Shown here: positions 8,863 to 18,744 of the stretch, piece after piece
Numbering within the stretch: position 1 is the stretch's first letter
How the letters are laid out: every line of letters begins with the position of its first letter
NCBI RefSeq assembly: GCF_014243445.1
Contig: NZ_JACLQD010000003.1
Location: 1-64,000, forward strand
Reading direction: 5' to 3'
Length of the DNA stretch: 64,000 bases
Source of the DNA: Paragemmobacter straminiformis
GTDB lineage: Bacteria; Pseudomonadota; Alphaproteobacteria; Rhodobacterales; Rhodobacteraceae
Made by a program: the position numbers and the translations under genes
Notes under the pieces: generated by a model
Databases searched by the model: none
Told to the model about the DNA's origin: nothing
What the model saw: only the letters and a program-made list of their open reading frames with translations

Positions 8863-8887
8863 GCCTGCGGCTTTTATGGAGACTGAC

Positions 8888-9577
8888 ATGTCGGATGACC
8901 GCCTGATCGTTGCCCTTGATGTGCCGAACGTGGTGCAGGGGTTGGAACTGGCCCAGCGCATCGGCGATGCGGCAAGCTTTTACAAGATCGGGCTGGGAAT
9001 GCTGACCGGCGGCGGCCTTGCGCTGGCGAACGAGCTGAAGGGCGAGATGGGAAAGCGCATCTTCCTTGATATGAAATTCTTCGACATCGGGGCCACGGTC
9101 GAGGCGGCCGTGCGCGGCGTGGCGCGTTACGACCTCGACTTCCTGACGGTGCATGGCGACCCGCAGGTGGTGCGCGCGGCGGCCGAGGGCAAGGGCGGGA
9201 CGGGGTTGAAGATTCTGGCGGTGACGGTGCTGACCTCGCTCGACCGTGCGGACCTTGATGCCAATATGATCAAGGCCGGGGATATCCGCGAGATCACGCT
9301 CGAGCGGGCGGCACGGGCGCTCGAGGCGGGGGCGGATGGGGTGATTGCCAGCCCGCAAGAGGCCGCGCTGATACGCGCGCTGCCGCAAGCCAAGGGCAAG
9401 CTGATCGTGACGCCGGGGGTCCGGCCTGCGGGTGCGGCGCTGGGCGACCAGAAGCGCGTGGCAACGCCGTGGCAGGCGATCACGGACGGGGCAGACCATA
9501 TCGTCGTGGGCCGTCCGATCTGGCAGGCGGCAGACCCGGCCGCCGCCGCGCGTGCGGTGATTGCCGAACTGCCCTAA
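8888..9577 (+). CDS. pyrF: orotidine 5'-phosphate decarboxylase
   Basis: The 229-residue enzyme performs the last step of UMP synthesis, decarboxylating OMP. Its active-site motif is intact: DMKFFDIGATV contains the catalytic Asp-Lys-Asp arrangement. The N-terminal LIVALDVP and C-terminal ITDGADHIVVGRPIW phosphate-binding segment are also typical. The ATG at 8888 is preceded by GGAG; another in-frame ATG lies 12 bases upstream. A 16-bp tandem repeat begins at its stop codon. Confidence 0.97.
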   Translation: MSDDRLIVALDVPNVVQGLELAQRIGDAASFYKIGLGMLTGGGLALANELKGEMGKRIFLDMKFFDIGATVEAAVRGVARYDLDFLTVHGDPQVVRAAAEGKGGTGLKILAVTVLTSLDRADLDANMIKAGDIREITLERAARALEAGADGVIASPQEAALIRALPQAKGKLIVTPGVRPAGAALGDQKRVATPWQAITDGADHIVVGRPIWQAADPAAAARAVIAELP

Positions 9578-9609
9578 GGAAGAATTGGCCTAAGGAAGAA
9601 CTGGCCTAG
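9573..9609. repeat. 16-bp tandem repeat between pyrF and the hydroxylase gene
   Basis: CCTAAGGAAGAATTGG (9573-9588) is repeated as CCTAAGGAAGAACTGG (9589-9604) with one mismatch, and a third copy begins (CCTAG). The first unit contains the pyrF stop codon, and the last bases contain the stop of the convergent gene. It looks like a small local duplication. Confidence 0.75.
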
Positions 9610-10835
9610 ATCGGCTTTCCCGCCAGCAGGCGCGGCAGGTCGCCGTTCAGCCCCGCCGCCTGACGGATGAAACCGCGACGCAGGGCAGGGATGCGGTTCA
9701 CGAGGCCAAGGCCAAGGTCGCGCCCTGCCCGCAGGATCGGGTTGTCGTTCGAGAAGATGCGGTTGACCGTGTCCATGCCCAGCGCAAGTGCCGTGGAATC
9801 GAACCGTCGCCAGCGTTGATAGGCATCAAGCGTGGTGGCGGAACCGATATCCTCGCCGCGCCGTGCCGCTTCGATCACGACCTGTGCCAAGGCGCCGACA
9901 TCGCGCAGGCCAAGGTTCAGCCCCTGCCCTGCAATGGGATGCACGCCGTGGGCGGCATCACCCACCAAGGCCACGCGGGGGGCGATGAAGGTTTCGGCCA
10001 GGGACAGCGACAGCGGATAGGTAAAGCGATCTCCGGCAAGTTCGATGGGGCCGAGAAAGTCACCGAAGCGCGGGCGCAGGGCGGCAAGATAGTCGGCATC
10101 CGACAGCGCCTGTATGGCCTTGGCGTTCTGTTCCGTCTCGCTCCAGACGATGCTGGAATGGTGGCCGCCCGCAAGCGGCAGAATCGCAAGCGGGCCTTCG
10201 GGCATGAAGAACTGGTGCGCGATGCCGTGGTGGTCTTTTTCGTGGCTGATCGCGGTGACAAGTGCTGTCTGCCCGTAGCCCCAGCCGATGCGCTTGATGC
10301 CCGCGCGCGTGGCCGTGCCGCTGCCACGGCCGTCGCAGCCGACAAGCAGGCGGCCGCGCAGCGTCTGGCCCGAGTTCAGGGTGATCGTCACGCCCGATGC
10401 GTCGACCGATTGGCCGGTTACGGTCTGGCCCGACAGAAGGGTGATTTTCGGATGCGCCTGCATGGCGGACAGGAAGGCTGCGTAAAGGTGCCGGTCTTCG
10501 AGCAGGAAGCCCATCGGCCCCTCCTCGATCTCGGCGGCGTCGAAGGTCAGGAAAAAGGGGGCTGGCCCCTGCCCTGCCAGACCGTCGCTTGCCTTGATCT
10601 GGTGGATCGGCTGCGCCTTGTCGCCTACCAACGGCCAGATGCCGATTCCTTGCAGAAGGCGCCGCGAGGCGATGGCAAGGGCATAGGCGCGCCCGTCAAA
10701 GCCCGCTTCGGCCCGCGCGGGGGCAGGGCGGGCATCGACGACGGTCACCGACAGCCCGCCGTTTGCAAGCGCAAGGGCAAGTGCGGGGCCGTTCAGGCCA
10801 CCCCCGGCGATCAGGATATCTGCATCTATTGTCAT
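9606..10835 (-). CDS. UbiH/UbiF/VisC family FAD-dependent hydroxylase (ubiquinone biosynthesis)
   Basis: The 409-residue flavoprotein has the N-terminal dinucleotide-binding motif (ADILIAGGGLNGPALALAL), the middle LLVGCDGRGSGTATRAGI motif, and the second FAD motif PRVALVGDAAHGVHPIAGQG. The last is diagnostic of the UbiH family that hydroxylates the ubiquinone ring. Which ring position it attacks (UbiH, UbiF or UbiL type) is not decidable here. The ATG at 10835 is the only sensible start. It is convergent with pyrF and divergent from the amidase. Confidence 0.88.
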   Translation of the reverse strand: MTIDADILIAGGGLNGPALALALANGGLSVTVVDARPAPARAEAGFDGRAYALAIASRRLLQGIGIWPLVGDKAQPIHQIKASDGLAGQGPAPFFLTFDAAEIEEGPMGFLLEDRHLYAAFLSAMQAHPKITLLSGQTVTGQSVDASGVTITLNSGQTLRGRLLVGCDGRGSGTATRAGIKRIGWGYGQTALVTAISHEKDHHGIAHQFFMPEGPLAILPLAGGHHSSIVWSETEQNAKAIQALSDADYLAALRPRFGDFLGPIELAGDRFTYPLSLSLAETFIAPRVALVGDAAHGVHPIAGQGLNLGLRDVGALAQVVIEAARRGEDIGSATTLDAYQRWRRFDSTALALGMDTVNRIFSNDNPILRAGRDLGLGLVNRIPALRRGFIRQAAGLNGDLPRLLAGKPI

Positions 10836-10915
10836 GCGCCCAATATGGCCGCCAAGGCGGGATTGTCCATGCGCCGCTCTGCCGCTACCGTTCGGGAAAC
10901 CAACGGGGACGACCG

Positions 10916-12247
10916 ATGAGCAGAACCTGGCTGAATATGCGGGCCGCCGAACTGGGGCGCGAGATCGGGGCGGGGCGGATCAACCCCGTGGACCTGACCG
11001 AAATGTTCCTCGATTCCATCGCGGCGCATCCCTTGGCCGAGCGGATCTATGCCCGCACCACCCCCGCAAGGGCGCGGGCCGAGGCGATGGCCGCGACCAC
11101 GCGGGCGCGGCGGGGATGGCGGCACGGGTTGCTCGACGGGGTTCCGATCAGCTGGAAAGACCTGTTCGATACGGCGGATGTGGCGACCGAGGCGGGGTCG
11201 GCTCTGCTGCGCAACCGCATTCCCAAGCGCGACGCCGAGGTGTTGGGGGTTGCGACGCAAGGGGGCCTTGTCTGCCTTGGCAAGACGCATATGAGCGAGC
11301 TTGCCTTTTCCGGCCTTGGCCTGAACCCCGTCACCGCAACGCCGCCCTGCATCAATGACGAGGATGCGGTTTCGGGGGGGTCGTCTTCGGGGGCTGCGGC
11401 ATCGGTGGCCTATGGGCTGGCCCCTGCGGCGATCGGGTCGGATACGGGCGGGTCGGTGCGGATACCGGCAGCGTGGAACGATCTGGTCGGGTTGAAGACC
11501 AGCGCGGGGCGGCTGTCGCTGCGGGGTGTCGTGCCGTTGTGCGAAACCTTTGACACGGTGGGGCCGTTGGCGAAATCGGTCGAGGATTGCGCGCTGCTCC
11601 TCGCCGCGATGGAGGGGAGCAGACCCACCGACCTGAGCGGGGCTACACTGGCCGGAACGCGGATGCTTGTGCTTGAGACCGTGGCGCTGGACGACCTGCG
11701 CGAGGGGCCGGAGCGCGGTTTTGACGATGCGGTCAGCCGGTTCAGCGGCGCGGGCGCGCGGATCGAGAGGGCAAAAGCCCCCGAGGTGGCCGAGGCGATG
11801 GCCCTGGCCGGGCGTCTTTTCGCGACCGAAGCCTATGGCATATGGCGCGACACCATCGAGGCCGCGCCGGACAAGATGTTTCCCCGCATTCTCGAACGCT
11901 TCCGGTCGGGCGAAGAGGTCAGCGCGCCCGACTATGTCGCGGCTTGGCGGCGGCTGGAGCAGTTGCGCCGCATCTGGGCCGAGCGCGTGGCGGGCTATGA
12001 CGCCGTGCTGGTGCCGACCTCGCCCATCCTGCCGCCCCATGCCGAGCGGTTGATGACGGATCAGGATTATTACGTCACCGAAAACCTTCTGGCGCTGCGC
12101 AATACGCGGATCGGCAACCTGATGGGGCTATGCGCGTTGACGCTGCCGACGATCGAGCCAAGCTGCGGCGTGTCCCTCATGGCGGGGTCGATGGCCGAGG
12201 AACGGCTGCTGCGGCTGGGTGTGGCGGCCGAAAAGGCGCTGCGCTAG
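10916..12247 (+). CDS. amidase signature family protein
   Basis: This 443-residue enzyme has the Ser-Ser-Lys triad of amidase signature hydrolases: Lys81 in GVPISWKDLFD, the cis-Ser within GGSSSGAAA (residues 154-162), and the nucleophile Ser180 in GSDTGGSVRIPA. Such proteins hydrolyse amides; the substrate here is unknown. A GatA role is unlikely because no gatB or gatC is adjacent. The ATG at 10916 lies after the hydroxylase gene's divergent start and removes 51 residues of non-homologous lead. Confidence 0.9.
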   Translation: MSRTWLNMRAAELGREIGAGRINPVDLTEMFLDSIAAHPLAERIYARTTPARARAEAMAATTRARRGWRHGLLDGVPISWKDLFDTADVATEAGSALLRNRIPKRDAEVLGVATQGGLVCLGKTHMSELAFSGLGLNPVTATPPCINDEDAVSGGSSSGAAASVAYGLAPAAIGSDTGGSVRIPAAWNDLVGLKTSAGRLSLRGVVPLCETFDTVGPLAKSVEDCALLLAAMEGSRPTDLSGATLAGTRMLVLETVALDDLREGPERGFDDAVSRFSGAGARIERAKAPEVAEAMALAGRLFATEAYGIWRDTIEAAPDKMFPRILERFRSGEEVSAPDYVAAWRRLEQLRRIWAERVAGYDAVLVPTSPILPPHAERLMTDQDYYVTENLLALRNTRIGNLMGLCALTLPTIEPSCGVSLMAGSMAEERLLRLGVAAEKALR

Positions 12248-12372
12248 GGGCGCAAAAGCCACAAATCTTGTGCTCAAGCTGCGGTTGATACAGGCTTTTT
12301 CTGGACCGCCGCCATTCACTTGGCTATCGTGGCCATCAAACGGGGCGATACGACCCCGGGTATGAGGCATGT

Positions 12373-13551
12373 ATGGCGTTTCCTGAGCGGTTTCAAAGCC
12401 TGCCGGATTATGCATTTCCGCGTCTGCGGAAGTTGCTCGACCCGCATAAGCCGGGGGCCGAGCCCATTGCCATGACCATCGGCGAACCGCGCCACCCGAT
12501 GCCCTCCTTTGTGGCCGAGGTGATGGCGGCGAATATTGCGGGCTTCGCGGTCTATCCGCCCAATGACGGCACGCCGGAACTGCTGGCGGCGATTTCGGGC
12601 TGGATCGCGCGGCGTTACGGGGTTGCGCTGGGCGAAGAGCGGCTGATGGTGCTGAACGGGACGCGCGAAGGTCTGTTCAACGCCGCCGTAGCACTGTGCC
12701 CCGAAACCAAGAACGGCAAGAAGCCCGTCGTGCTGATGCCGAACCCGTTCTATCAGGTTTACGCGGTGGCCGCTTTGGCGATGGGGGCAGAGCCTGTCTA
12801 TGTGCCCGCCACGGCAGCGACGGGGTTTCTGCCCGATTACGCCAGCCTTCCGGCCGATGTGCTGGACCGTGTGGCGATTGCCTATCTGTGTTCGCCCGCC
12901 AATCCGCAGGGGGCGATTGCTTCGCGCGGTTATCTAGCGGACTTGCTGCGATTGGCTGAAAAGCACGATTTCAGGGTTTTCTCGGACGAATGCTATTCCG
13001 AGATCTGGCGTGTCGCGCCGCCCGTGGGTGCGCTTCAGGTCGCTGCCGAGATCGGGGCCGACCCGGAACGTGTCGCGGTGTTCCATTCGCTCTCCAAGCG
13101 GTCGAACCTGCCGGGGCTGCGGTCGGGGTTCGTCGCGGGGGGTGTGGAAAGCATCGCCCGCATCCGCAAGCTGCGGTCCTTTGCCGGTGCGCCGCTGCCC
13201 CTGCCCGTTCAACGGGTGAGCGAGCGGGCTTGGGCAGACGAGGCGCATGTGGACGAGAACCTTGCGCTTTATCAGGAAAAGTTCCGCATCGCGGACGAGG
13301 TGTTTGCCGGCGTGCAGGGGTTCCAGAACCCCGAAGGCGGGTTCTTCCTGTGGCTTCCGGTCGATGACGGCGAGGCCGCGGCCTTGACGCTGTGGAAAGA
13401 GACAGGCGTGCGGGTGCTTCCCGGAGCGTATCTGTCACGCGATGCCGGGGGGGATAACCCCGGCAAGGGTTATATCAGGGTCGCCCTTGTGGCGCCCAAA
13501 GACGAAATGCAGCGCGGGCTGATCAAGCTCCGCGACTGTCTGTACGGGTAA
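12373..13551 (+). CDS. PLP-dependent class I/II aminotransferase (DapC-like)
   Basis: The 392-residue protein is a fold-type I aminotransferase. The PLP lysine is Lys242 in HSLSKRSNLPGLRSGF, and the phosphate-binding and substrate segments LNGTREGLFNAA, PNPFYQVY and YLCSPANPQGA are present. Similarity to succinyldiaminopimelate aminotransferases is suggested by these motifs and by its place before ftsK, but the substrate is inferred. The ATG at 12373 is preceded by GAGG. The end lies 12 bases before ftsK, so the two may be co-transcribed. Confidence 0.86.
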   Translation: MAFPERFQSLPDYAFPRLRKLLDPHKPGAEPIAMTIGEPRHPMPSFVAEVMAANIAGFAVYPPNDGTPELLAAISGWIARRYGVALGEERLMVLNGTREGLFNAAVALCPETKNGKKPVVLMPNPFYQVYAVAALAMGAEPVYVPATAATGFLPDYASLPADVLDRVAIAYLCSPANPQGAIASRGYLADLLRLAEKHDFRVFSDECYSEIWRVAPPVGALQVAAEIGADPERVAVFHSLSKRSNLPGLRSGFVAGGVESIARIRKLRSFAGAPLPLPVQRVSERAWADEAHVDENLALYQEKFRIADEVFAGVQGFQNPEGGFFLWLPVDDGEAAALTLWKETGVRVLPGAYLSRDAGGDNPGKGYIRVALVAPKDEMQRGLIKLRDCLYG

Positions 13552-13563
13552 GGGACGGGCAAG

Positions 13564-16542
13564 ATGGCATCCTATCAGGCACGGCAGCGCGATCCGCTTC
13601 TGGACCAGAACATGCAGGCGATGCTGGAACGGCGCGGGCGCGAATTGATCGGCATTGTGCTGGTCGGCGTGGCGCTGCTGTTCGCGCTGATGCTGTGGAG
13701 CTATTCGCCGGAGGATCCGGGCTGGATGGTGGCAACGGACGAACCGGCCAAGAACTTGCTTGGACGTTTCGGCGCGGCGCTGGCCTCGACGCTGATTATC
13801 ATCGGCGGCAAGGGAACCTGGGCGATTCCGGTGATCCTTGGCGCTTGGGGGCTGCGGTTTACGCTGCATCGCGGGGCCGAACGGGCGCTGGGGCGCATCG
13901 TATTTGCCGTGATCGCGGTGGCGATGTGTTCGGTCTATGCGGCATCGCTGGTGCCGGGGGCGGATTGGCCGCATTCCTTTGGCCTTGGCGGGCTGTTCGG
14001 CGATACGGTGCTGGGCGCGCTGATCGGGATGGTTCCGGGCGGGGCCGGGTTCGGGCTGAAGCTTGTGTCGCTCCTGATGGGTTTCGGCGTGCTGGCGATG
14101 ATGCTGTTCGTGACCGGATTCGATGCCCGCGAGGTGCGGGTGATCCTGCGGTTCCTGATGGTCGGGTCGGTGATCTGCTACAACGCCGCGCTGAACCTTG
14201 CGGGAAGCGGCGCCAAGACCACCGCGCGGGCCGCGCAGACGATGCAGGAACGGCGGCGGGCGGCAGGGACCGATCCGCGCCGTGTGGACGACACGCCGCG
14301 CCCGCGCCGCGCCGGAGAGCCGCCGCTGGATGCACGGCGCGACACCGCGCCCGAATGGGGCCGGCCGACGCAACTGCGCGCCGATCCGCGCTATGGCGCA
14401 ACCCTTGCCGAGGCACCGCATTACGCGCCACCCAAGGAAAAACAGGGGCTTCTGTCGCGCGTGCCCGGCCTGATGCGGCGCACGGTCGAACCCGAACCCG
14501 AGCTGGTCGAGCAGGAACCACTGGACTACGGCGATGATTTCCGCCCCGACGAGGATCGTATCAAGGCGCGGATTTCCGACGTCATCAAGTCGCGTATCCG
14601 GCATCCGAACGGGCCGGTGAACGTGTCGTCGGCGCAAGGTCGGCGCGAGCCTGCGGTGACCCGCCCGAACCGTCCTGTCACACTGGTGGCAGATACGGCG
14701 CGCCGCGTGGCCGAACCGCCGCTGTTTGCGGCGGCGCCGGTCGTGGCCCCCGCTGCCGCTTCTGCCTTTGGGCGGATCGTACCGCCGCCGCCGGAACTGC
14801 CAGAGGAACTGGACGGGGAAAACCTGTTCCGCGCCGATCTGGACGAGGATTGGTCGCCCGAAACAGATGAGGCCGACGCGGCCGATTTCCCGCCTGCCCC
14901 GATGCCGGTGCCGCGGCTTGGTGCTGCCGAACGGCGGCCCGTGGTGCAGCACGGCATGAAGAAGCCCGTCGCGCCATCGCGTCAGGCGATTGCGGAATCG
15001 CAGCCGAAACTGCGCTTCGACGACCCTGCGCCCGCCTATGAACTGCCGCCGCTGTCGCTGCTCTCCTCGCCCGAGGGGATCACGCGGCACACGCTTTCGG
15101 ACGAGGCGCTGGAAGAGAATGCGCGGATGCTTGAATCGGTGCTGGATGACTATGGGGTCAAGGGCGAGATCGTCTCGGTCCGGCCCGGCCCCGTGGTCAC
15201 GATGTACGAGCTTGAGCCCGCGCCGGGGTTGAAGGCGAGCCGTGTGATCGGGCTGGCCGATGACATCGCGCGGTCGATGTCGGCGCTGTCGGCGCGGGTG
15301 TCGACGGTGCCGGGCCGGACGGTGATCGGGATCGAATTGCCCAATGCCGTAAGGGAAAAAGTGGTGCTGCGCGAGATCCTCTCGGCCCGCGATTTCGGCG
15401 ATTCAAACATGCGGCTGCCGCTTGCGCTTGGTAAGGACATCGGGGGCGAGCCGATCGTGGCGAACCTTGCCAAGATGCCCCACCTGCTGATTGCGGGGAC
15501 CACCGGGTCGGGCAAGTCGGTTGCCATCAACACCATGATCCTGAGCCTGCTTTACAAGCTGTCGCCGGAAGAATGCCGCCTGATCATGATTGACCCGAAG
15601 ATGTTGGAACTGTCGGTCTATGACGGGATTCCGCATCTGCTTTCGCCCGTGGTGACCGATCCGAAGAAGGCCGTCGTGGCCCTGAAATGGGTCGTGGGCG
15701 AGATGGAAGAGCGGTATCGCAAGATGTCCAAGATGGGCGTGCGCAACATCGAGGGCTATAACGGGCGGGTGCGCGAGGCGCTGGCCAAGGGCGAGATGTT
15801 CAAGCGCACGATCCAGACGGGATTTGACGAGGACACGGGCGAGCCGGTCTTCGAGACGGAAGAATTCGCCCCCGTCGCCCTGCCCTATATCGTTGTGATC
15901 GTCGACGAGATGGCCGACCTGATGATGGTGGCGGGCAAGGAAATCGAAGCCTGCATTCAACGGCTTGCGCAGATGGCGCGGGCAAGCGGCATCCACCTGA
16001 TCATGGCGACGCAGCGGCCTTCGGTCGATGTGATCACCGGCACGATCAAGGCGAACTTCCCGACCCGCATCAGCTTCCAAGTGACGTCCAAGATCGACAG
16101 CCGGACGATCCTTGGCGAGCAGGGGGCCGAGCAATTGCTGGGCATGGGGGATATGCTTTACATGGCGGGCGGGGCCAAGATCACCCGTATCCACGGCCCC
16201 TTTGTCAGCGACGAAGAGGTCGAGGAAATCGTCAATCACCTCAAGAGCTTCGGGCCGCCCGCCTATATGTCGGGCGTGGTCGAAGGGGTCGAGGACGAGC
16301 GGGCCGACGACATCGACATGGTGCTGGGGCTGGGTGTCGGAGAGGGCGGGGACGACGCGCTTTACGATCAGGCGGTTGCCATCGTGGCGCGGGACCGGAA
16401 GTGTTCGACCAGCTATATCCAGCGCAAGTTGGGGATCGGCTACAACAAGGCGGCGCGGTTGGTCGAGCAGATGGAAGAACAGCAGGTGGTTACCCGCGCG
16501 AACCATGTGGGCAAGCGCGAGATTCTGGTGCCCGAGGCCTGA
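13564..16542 (+). CDS. ftsK: FtsK DNA translocase
   Basis: This 992-residue septum-anchored motor clears chromosome termini and activates XerCD at division. Four hydrophobic segments occupy about residues 20-200. A long Pro/Arg/Glu-rich linker runs to about residue 480. The motor domain follows, with Walker [14 protein letters not shown] near residue 646, Walker [13 protein letters not shown], and [19 protein letters not shown]. The C-terminal winged-helix gamma domain ([22 protein letters not shown]) should read KOPS sites. The gene ends before a 24-bp palindrome and a terminator. Confidence 0.96.
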   Translation: MASYQARQRDPLLDQNMQAMLERRGRELIGIVLVGVALLFALMLWSYSPEDPGWMVATDEPAKNLLGRFGAALASTLIIIGGKGTWAIPVILGAWGLRFTLHRGAERALGRIVFAVIAVAMCSVYAASLVPGADWPHSFGLGGLFGDTVLGALIGMVPGGAGFGLKLVSLLMGFGVLAMMLFVTGFDAREVRVILRFLMVGSVICYNAALNLAGSGAKTTARAAQTMQERRRAAGTDPRRVDDTPRPRRAGEPPLDARRDTAPEWGRPTQLRADPRYGATLAEAPHYAPPKEKQGLLSRVPGLMRRTVEPEPELVEQEPLDYGDDFRPDEDRIKARISDVIKSRIRHPNGPVNVSSAQGRREPAVTRPNRPVTLVADTARRVAEPPLFAAAPVVAPAAASAFGRIVPPPPELPEELDGENLFRADLDEDWSPETDEADAADFPPAPMPVPRLGAAERRPVVQHGMKKPVAPSRQAIAESQPKLRFDDPAPAYELPPLSLLSSPEGITRHTLSDEALEENARMLESVLDDYGVKGEIVSVRPGPVVTMYELEPAPGLKASRVIGLADDIARSMSALSARVSTVPGRTVIGIELPNAVREKVVLREILSARDFGDSNMRLPLALGKDIGGEPIVANLAKMPHLLIAGTTGSGKSVAINTMILSLLYKLSPEECRLIMIDPKMLELSVYDGIPHLLSPVVTDPKKAVVALKWVVGEMEERYRKMSKMGVRNIEGYNGRVREALAKGEMFKRTIQTGFDEDTGEPVFETEEFAPVALPYIVVIVDEMADLMMVAGKEIEACIQRLAQMARASGIHLIMATQRPSVDVITGTIKANFPTRISFQVTSKIDSRTILGEQGAEQLLGMGDMLYMAGGAKITRIHGPFVSDEEVEEIVNHLKSFGPPAYMSGVVEGVEDERADDIDMVLGLGVGEGGDDALYDQAVAIVARDRKCSTSYIQRKLGIGYNKAARLVEQMEEQQVVTRANHVGKREILVPEA

Positions 16543-16545
16543 CCG

Positions 16546-16569
16546 GCAAATTCCTTCGAAGGAATTTGC
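16546..16569. repeat. 24-bp perfect palindrome after ftsK
   Basis: GCAAATTCCTTC is followed at once by its reverse complement, with no spacer, 4 bases after the ftsK stop. It sits immediately before a separate terminator hairpin. Confidence 0.8.
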
Positions 16570-16572
16570 AGA

Positions 16573-16602
16573 CAAGGCCGCCCTTCGGGCGGCCTTGTTT
16601 TT
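16573..16602 (+). terminator. rho-independent terminator after ftsK
   Basis: CAAGGCCGCCC, a TTC-type loop and GGGCGGCCTTG form an 11-bp stem followed by TTTTT. It is a textbook intrinsic terminator. Confidence 0.93.
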
Positions 16603-16630
16603 ATGGGCTTGGCGCGGTAGTGCGCGGGCC

Positions 16631-17662
16631 ATGAAAGCGGCGGTTTCCCTGAATGATCTGGTGGTGCGCGGGCTGGTCGGAGAGGCCGAGGCCCCTGCCC
16701 TGTTGCCTGTGGAGCAGGCGTTCCGCATTCGGGTGACGGGGGCGATGGAGGGGGCGATCGCCAATCGCGCGGACCCCGTGGCGCGGCAATTTCTGCCGGA
16801 TGTTCAAGAGCTTGAGGTTCGGGACGGCGAATTGTTCGACCCCATCGGGGACGAGGCGCATTCGCCGGTGAAAGGGTTAACGCATCGTTACCCCGACCGT
16901 TGCATTTTGCATGTCACCAAGACCTGCGAAGTGTATTGTCGGTTCTGTTTCCGGCGCGAGGCGGTGGGCGACGAGGGGCATCTGACCGAAGCCGAGATCA
17001 TCGCAGCTTTGGATTACGTTGCGGTTAACCCGCAGATTCGCGAGGTGGTTCTGACCGGCGGCGACCCGTTGGTGCTTTCCACGCGGCGAATCAAGGACTT
17101 GGTGGCGCGGATCGGGGCCATTGCCTCGGTCGAGACGCTGCGGGTTCACACGCGAATTCCGGTGGTTGCGCCGGAACGGGTGACAGGGGAATTGGCCGAA
17201 ACGCTGGGGAAATCGCGGCTTTCGGTAGTGGTCGTCGTGCATACGAACCACGCGCAAGAGATCACGGACGGGGCAAAACTGGCGCTGGGACGGTTGCGGG
17301 GCGCGGGAATTATGCTGCTTTCCCAATCGGTTCTGCTGCGCGGGGTGAACGACAGCCTTGATGCGTTGGAAGGGTTGTTCCGCGAGTTGATGCGCAACGG
17401 GGTGAAACCCTATTACCTGCATCATTGTGATCTGGCGCGGGGGGTTTCGCATTTCCGGACCACGCTGGCGGATGGCATGGCGCTGATGGCGGGGCTGCGG
17501 GGGCGGCTTTCGGGGCCGCTGCTGCCGACCTATGTCATTGATATTCCTGGTGGATTTGGCAAGGTTCCGGTCAATCCGGCCTATGTGGTTCCAGCCGGCG
17601 CGCCGAAGGAATGGCGCATCACCGACTGGAAAGGCGGGGTCCACCGATATACGGACTCTTAA
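16631..17662 (+). CDS. KamA family radical SAM protein (lysine 2,3-aminomutase / EpmB-like)
   Basis: This 343-residue protein carries the radical SAM cluster motif CEVYCRFC (Cys99, Cys103, Cys106). It also has the downstream HTRIPVVAPERV and VHTNHAQEI segments, and near the C terminus IDIPGGFGKVP, which holds the PLP-binding lysine of lysine 2,3-aminomutases. The short length resembles EpmB (YjeK), which makes beta-lysine for elongation factor P, more than catabolic KamA. No epmA or efp is visible nearby, so the role is inferred. The ATG at 16631 follows the ftsK terminator; the frame is open upstream inside ftsK but that part is shadow. Confidence 0.87.
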   Translation: MKAAVSLNDLVVRGLVGEAEAPALLPVEQAFRIRVTGAMEGAIANRADPVARQFLPDVQELEVRDGELFDPIGDEAHSPVKGLTHRYPDRCILHVTKTCEVYCRFCFRREAVGDEGHLTEAEIIAALDYVAVNPQIREVVLTGGDPLVLSTRRIKDLVARIGAIASVETLRVHTRIPVVAPERVTGELAETLGKSRLSVVVVVHTNHAQEITDGAKLALGRLRGAGIMLLSQSVLLRGVNDSLDALEGLFRELMRNGVKPYYLHHCDLARGVSHFRTTLADGMALMAGLRGRLSGPLLPTYVIDIPGGFGKVPVNPAYVVPAGAPKEWRITDWKGGVHRYTDS

Positions 17663-17723
17663 ACAGAGCGGATGCACAGATGATGCAGACGAACGATTCG
17701 TCGCGTTAAGGGCCTGTTGACGC

Positions 17724-17954
17724 TTAGGCCGCGACGGGGCGGCGGATGTTCGCGGCGGCCTCGAGGACGAGCGGGCGCAGACCCGTGCCGCCCGCATCGA
17801 CGATTTCGAAGAACTTGCTCCGCATCCGCGGCTCCCAGAAATCGTTGATATGGGACGCGATGCCCGCGACGCCTTCGTCGTGGGGCTTCGATTCGAAGAA
17901 CTTGGCGATCTGGTTGGCCATGTAGACCAGCTTGGTTGTGGTGTCAGCGGACAT
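17724..17954 (-). CDS. fdsD: formate dehydrogenase delta subunit FdsD
   Basis: The 76-residue protein matches the small FdsD family. It begins with residues like KLVYMANQIAKFFESKP and has HINDFWEPRMR near the middle and a C terminus ending in AANIRRPVAA. FdsD is needed for assembly or stability of the soluble Mo formate dehydrogenase. It is the last gene of the operon and its ATG overlaps the end of fdhD by 11 bases. Confidence 0.9.
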   Translation of the reverse strand: MSADTTTKLVYMANQIAKFFESKPHDEGVAGIASHINDFWEPRMRSKFFEIVDAGGTGLRPLVLEAAANIRRPVAA

Positions 17955-18744
17955 GGGCGGCCTTTGTCAGTCGGTCGGAGTGGGTGAAAACCTCGAACCT
18001 GTCGGAACGGGCGAGGGCGATGAGGGTGATGCCCGCCTCGTCCGCCAGATCGACGGCGGTGGCGGTGGGGGCCGAGACGGCGATCAGGATCGGCGCGCCG
18101 AGGGTGGCGATTTTCTGCACCATGTCGATGGACACGCGCGAGGTGAGGATGACCGCGCCTTGCGGGCGGTTGTTGCGGACGAGGTGGCCGACGAGCTTGT
18201 CGAGCGCGTTGTGGCGGCCCACATCCTCGCGCGACCAGAGGATGCCCGAGGGCGTCCAGAAGGCGGCGCAATGGGCGGCGCGCGTGATGTCATGCAGCGG
18301 CTGCTGGGCCGTAAGGGCCGAAACCGCGGCGTTCACCTGTTCGGGCGTCATGCGAAAGGTCGAGGGCGGAACATGGGCCACGGGGCGCACGGCCTGTTCG
18401 ATGCTGTCGAGGCCGCAGAGGCCGCAGCCGACGGGACCGGCCATTGTGCGGCGGCGGGCTTTCAGGCGGTCTTCGGCATCAGCGCGAAGCCAGATCTGCA
18501 CGTCGATTCCCTTGGGGGTTTCGACGGTCTCGACCGATTCGATCTGGTCGGGGGTGGCGATGCCCTCGGTCAGGGCAAAGCCGTAGGCGAAATCGGCGAG
18601 GTCGGCAGGGGTTGCCATCATCACCGCCTGGGTCGAGCCGTTGAAGGAGAGGGCGACCGCCACCTCGGTCGGCAGGGGGCGGGCCCCCTGCGCGATGCCG
18701 TCTGCGCCAAAGGTCAGACGGGGAAGGCGGCGGACGCTTTCCAT
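17944..18744 (-). CDS. fdhD: FdhD/FdsC, sulfur-transfer chaperone for the Mo cofactor of formate dehydrogenase
   Basis: The 266-residue protein is of the FdhD family, which transfers sulfur to the bis-MGD cofactor before insertion into formate dehydrogenase. The conserved CxxC is present as GCGLCG (Cys107 and Cys110). The RVSIDMVQKIA and EDVGRHNALDKLVG segments are also typical. Start and fdsA stop overlap as TGATG at 18744, so I reject the longer open frame. In fdsGBACD operons this gene is called fdsC. Confidence 0.95.
   Translation of the reverse strand: MESVRRLPRLTFGADGIAQGARPLPTEVAVALSFNGSTQAVMMATPADLADFAYGFALTEGIATPDQIESVETVETPKGIDVQIWLRADAEDRLKARRRTMAGPVGCGLCGLDSIEQAVRPVAHVPPSTFRMTPEQVNAAVSALTAQQPLHDITRAAHCAAFWTPSGILWSREDVGRHNALDKLVGHLVRNNRPQGAVILTSRVSIDMVQKIATLGAPILIAVSAPTATAVDLADEAGITLIALARSDRFEVFTHSDRLTKAAHVR

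Noticed and set aside
6314-8887. long open frame upstream of and in frame with pyrF
   Set aside because: It runs antisense through the ROK, cutC and unknown genes; the PyrF homology begins only at 8888, where a GGAG ribosome site lies.
10916-12247. amidase as GatA of the tRNA amidotransferase
   Set aside because: No gatB or gatC is adjacent and the protein is short for GatA with a divergent N terminus; kept as a general amidase.
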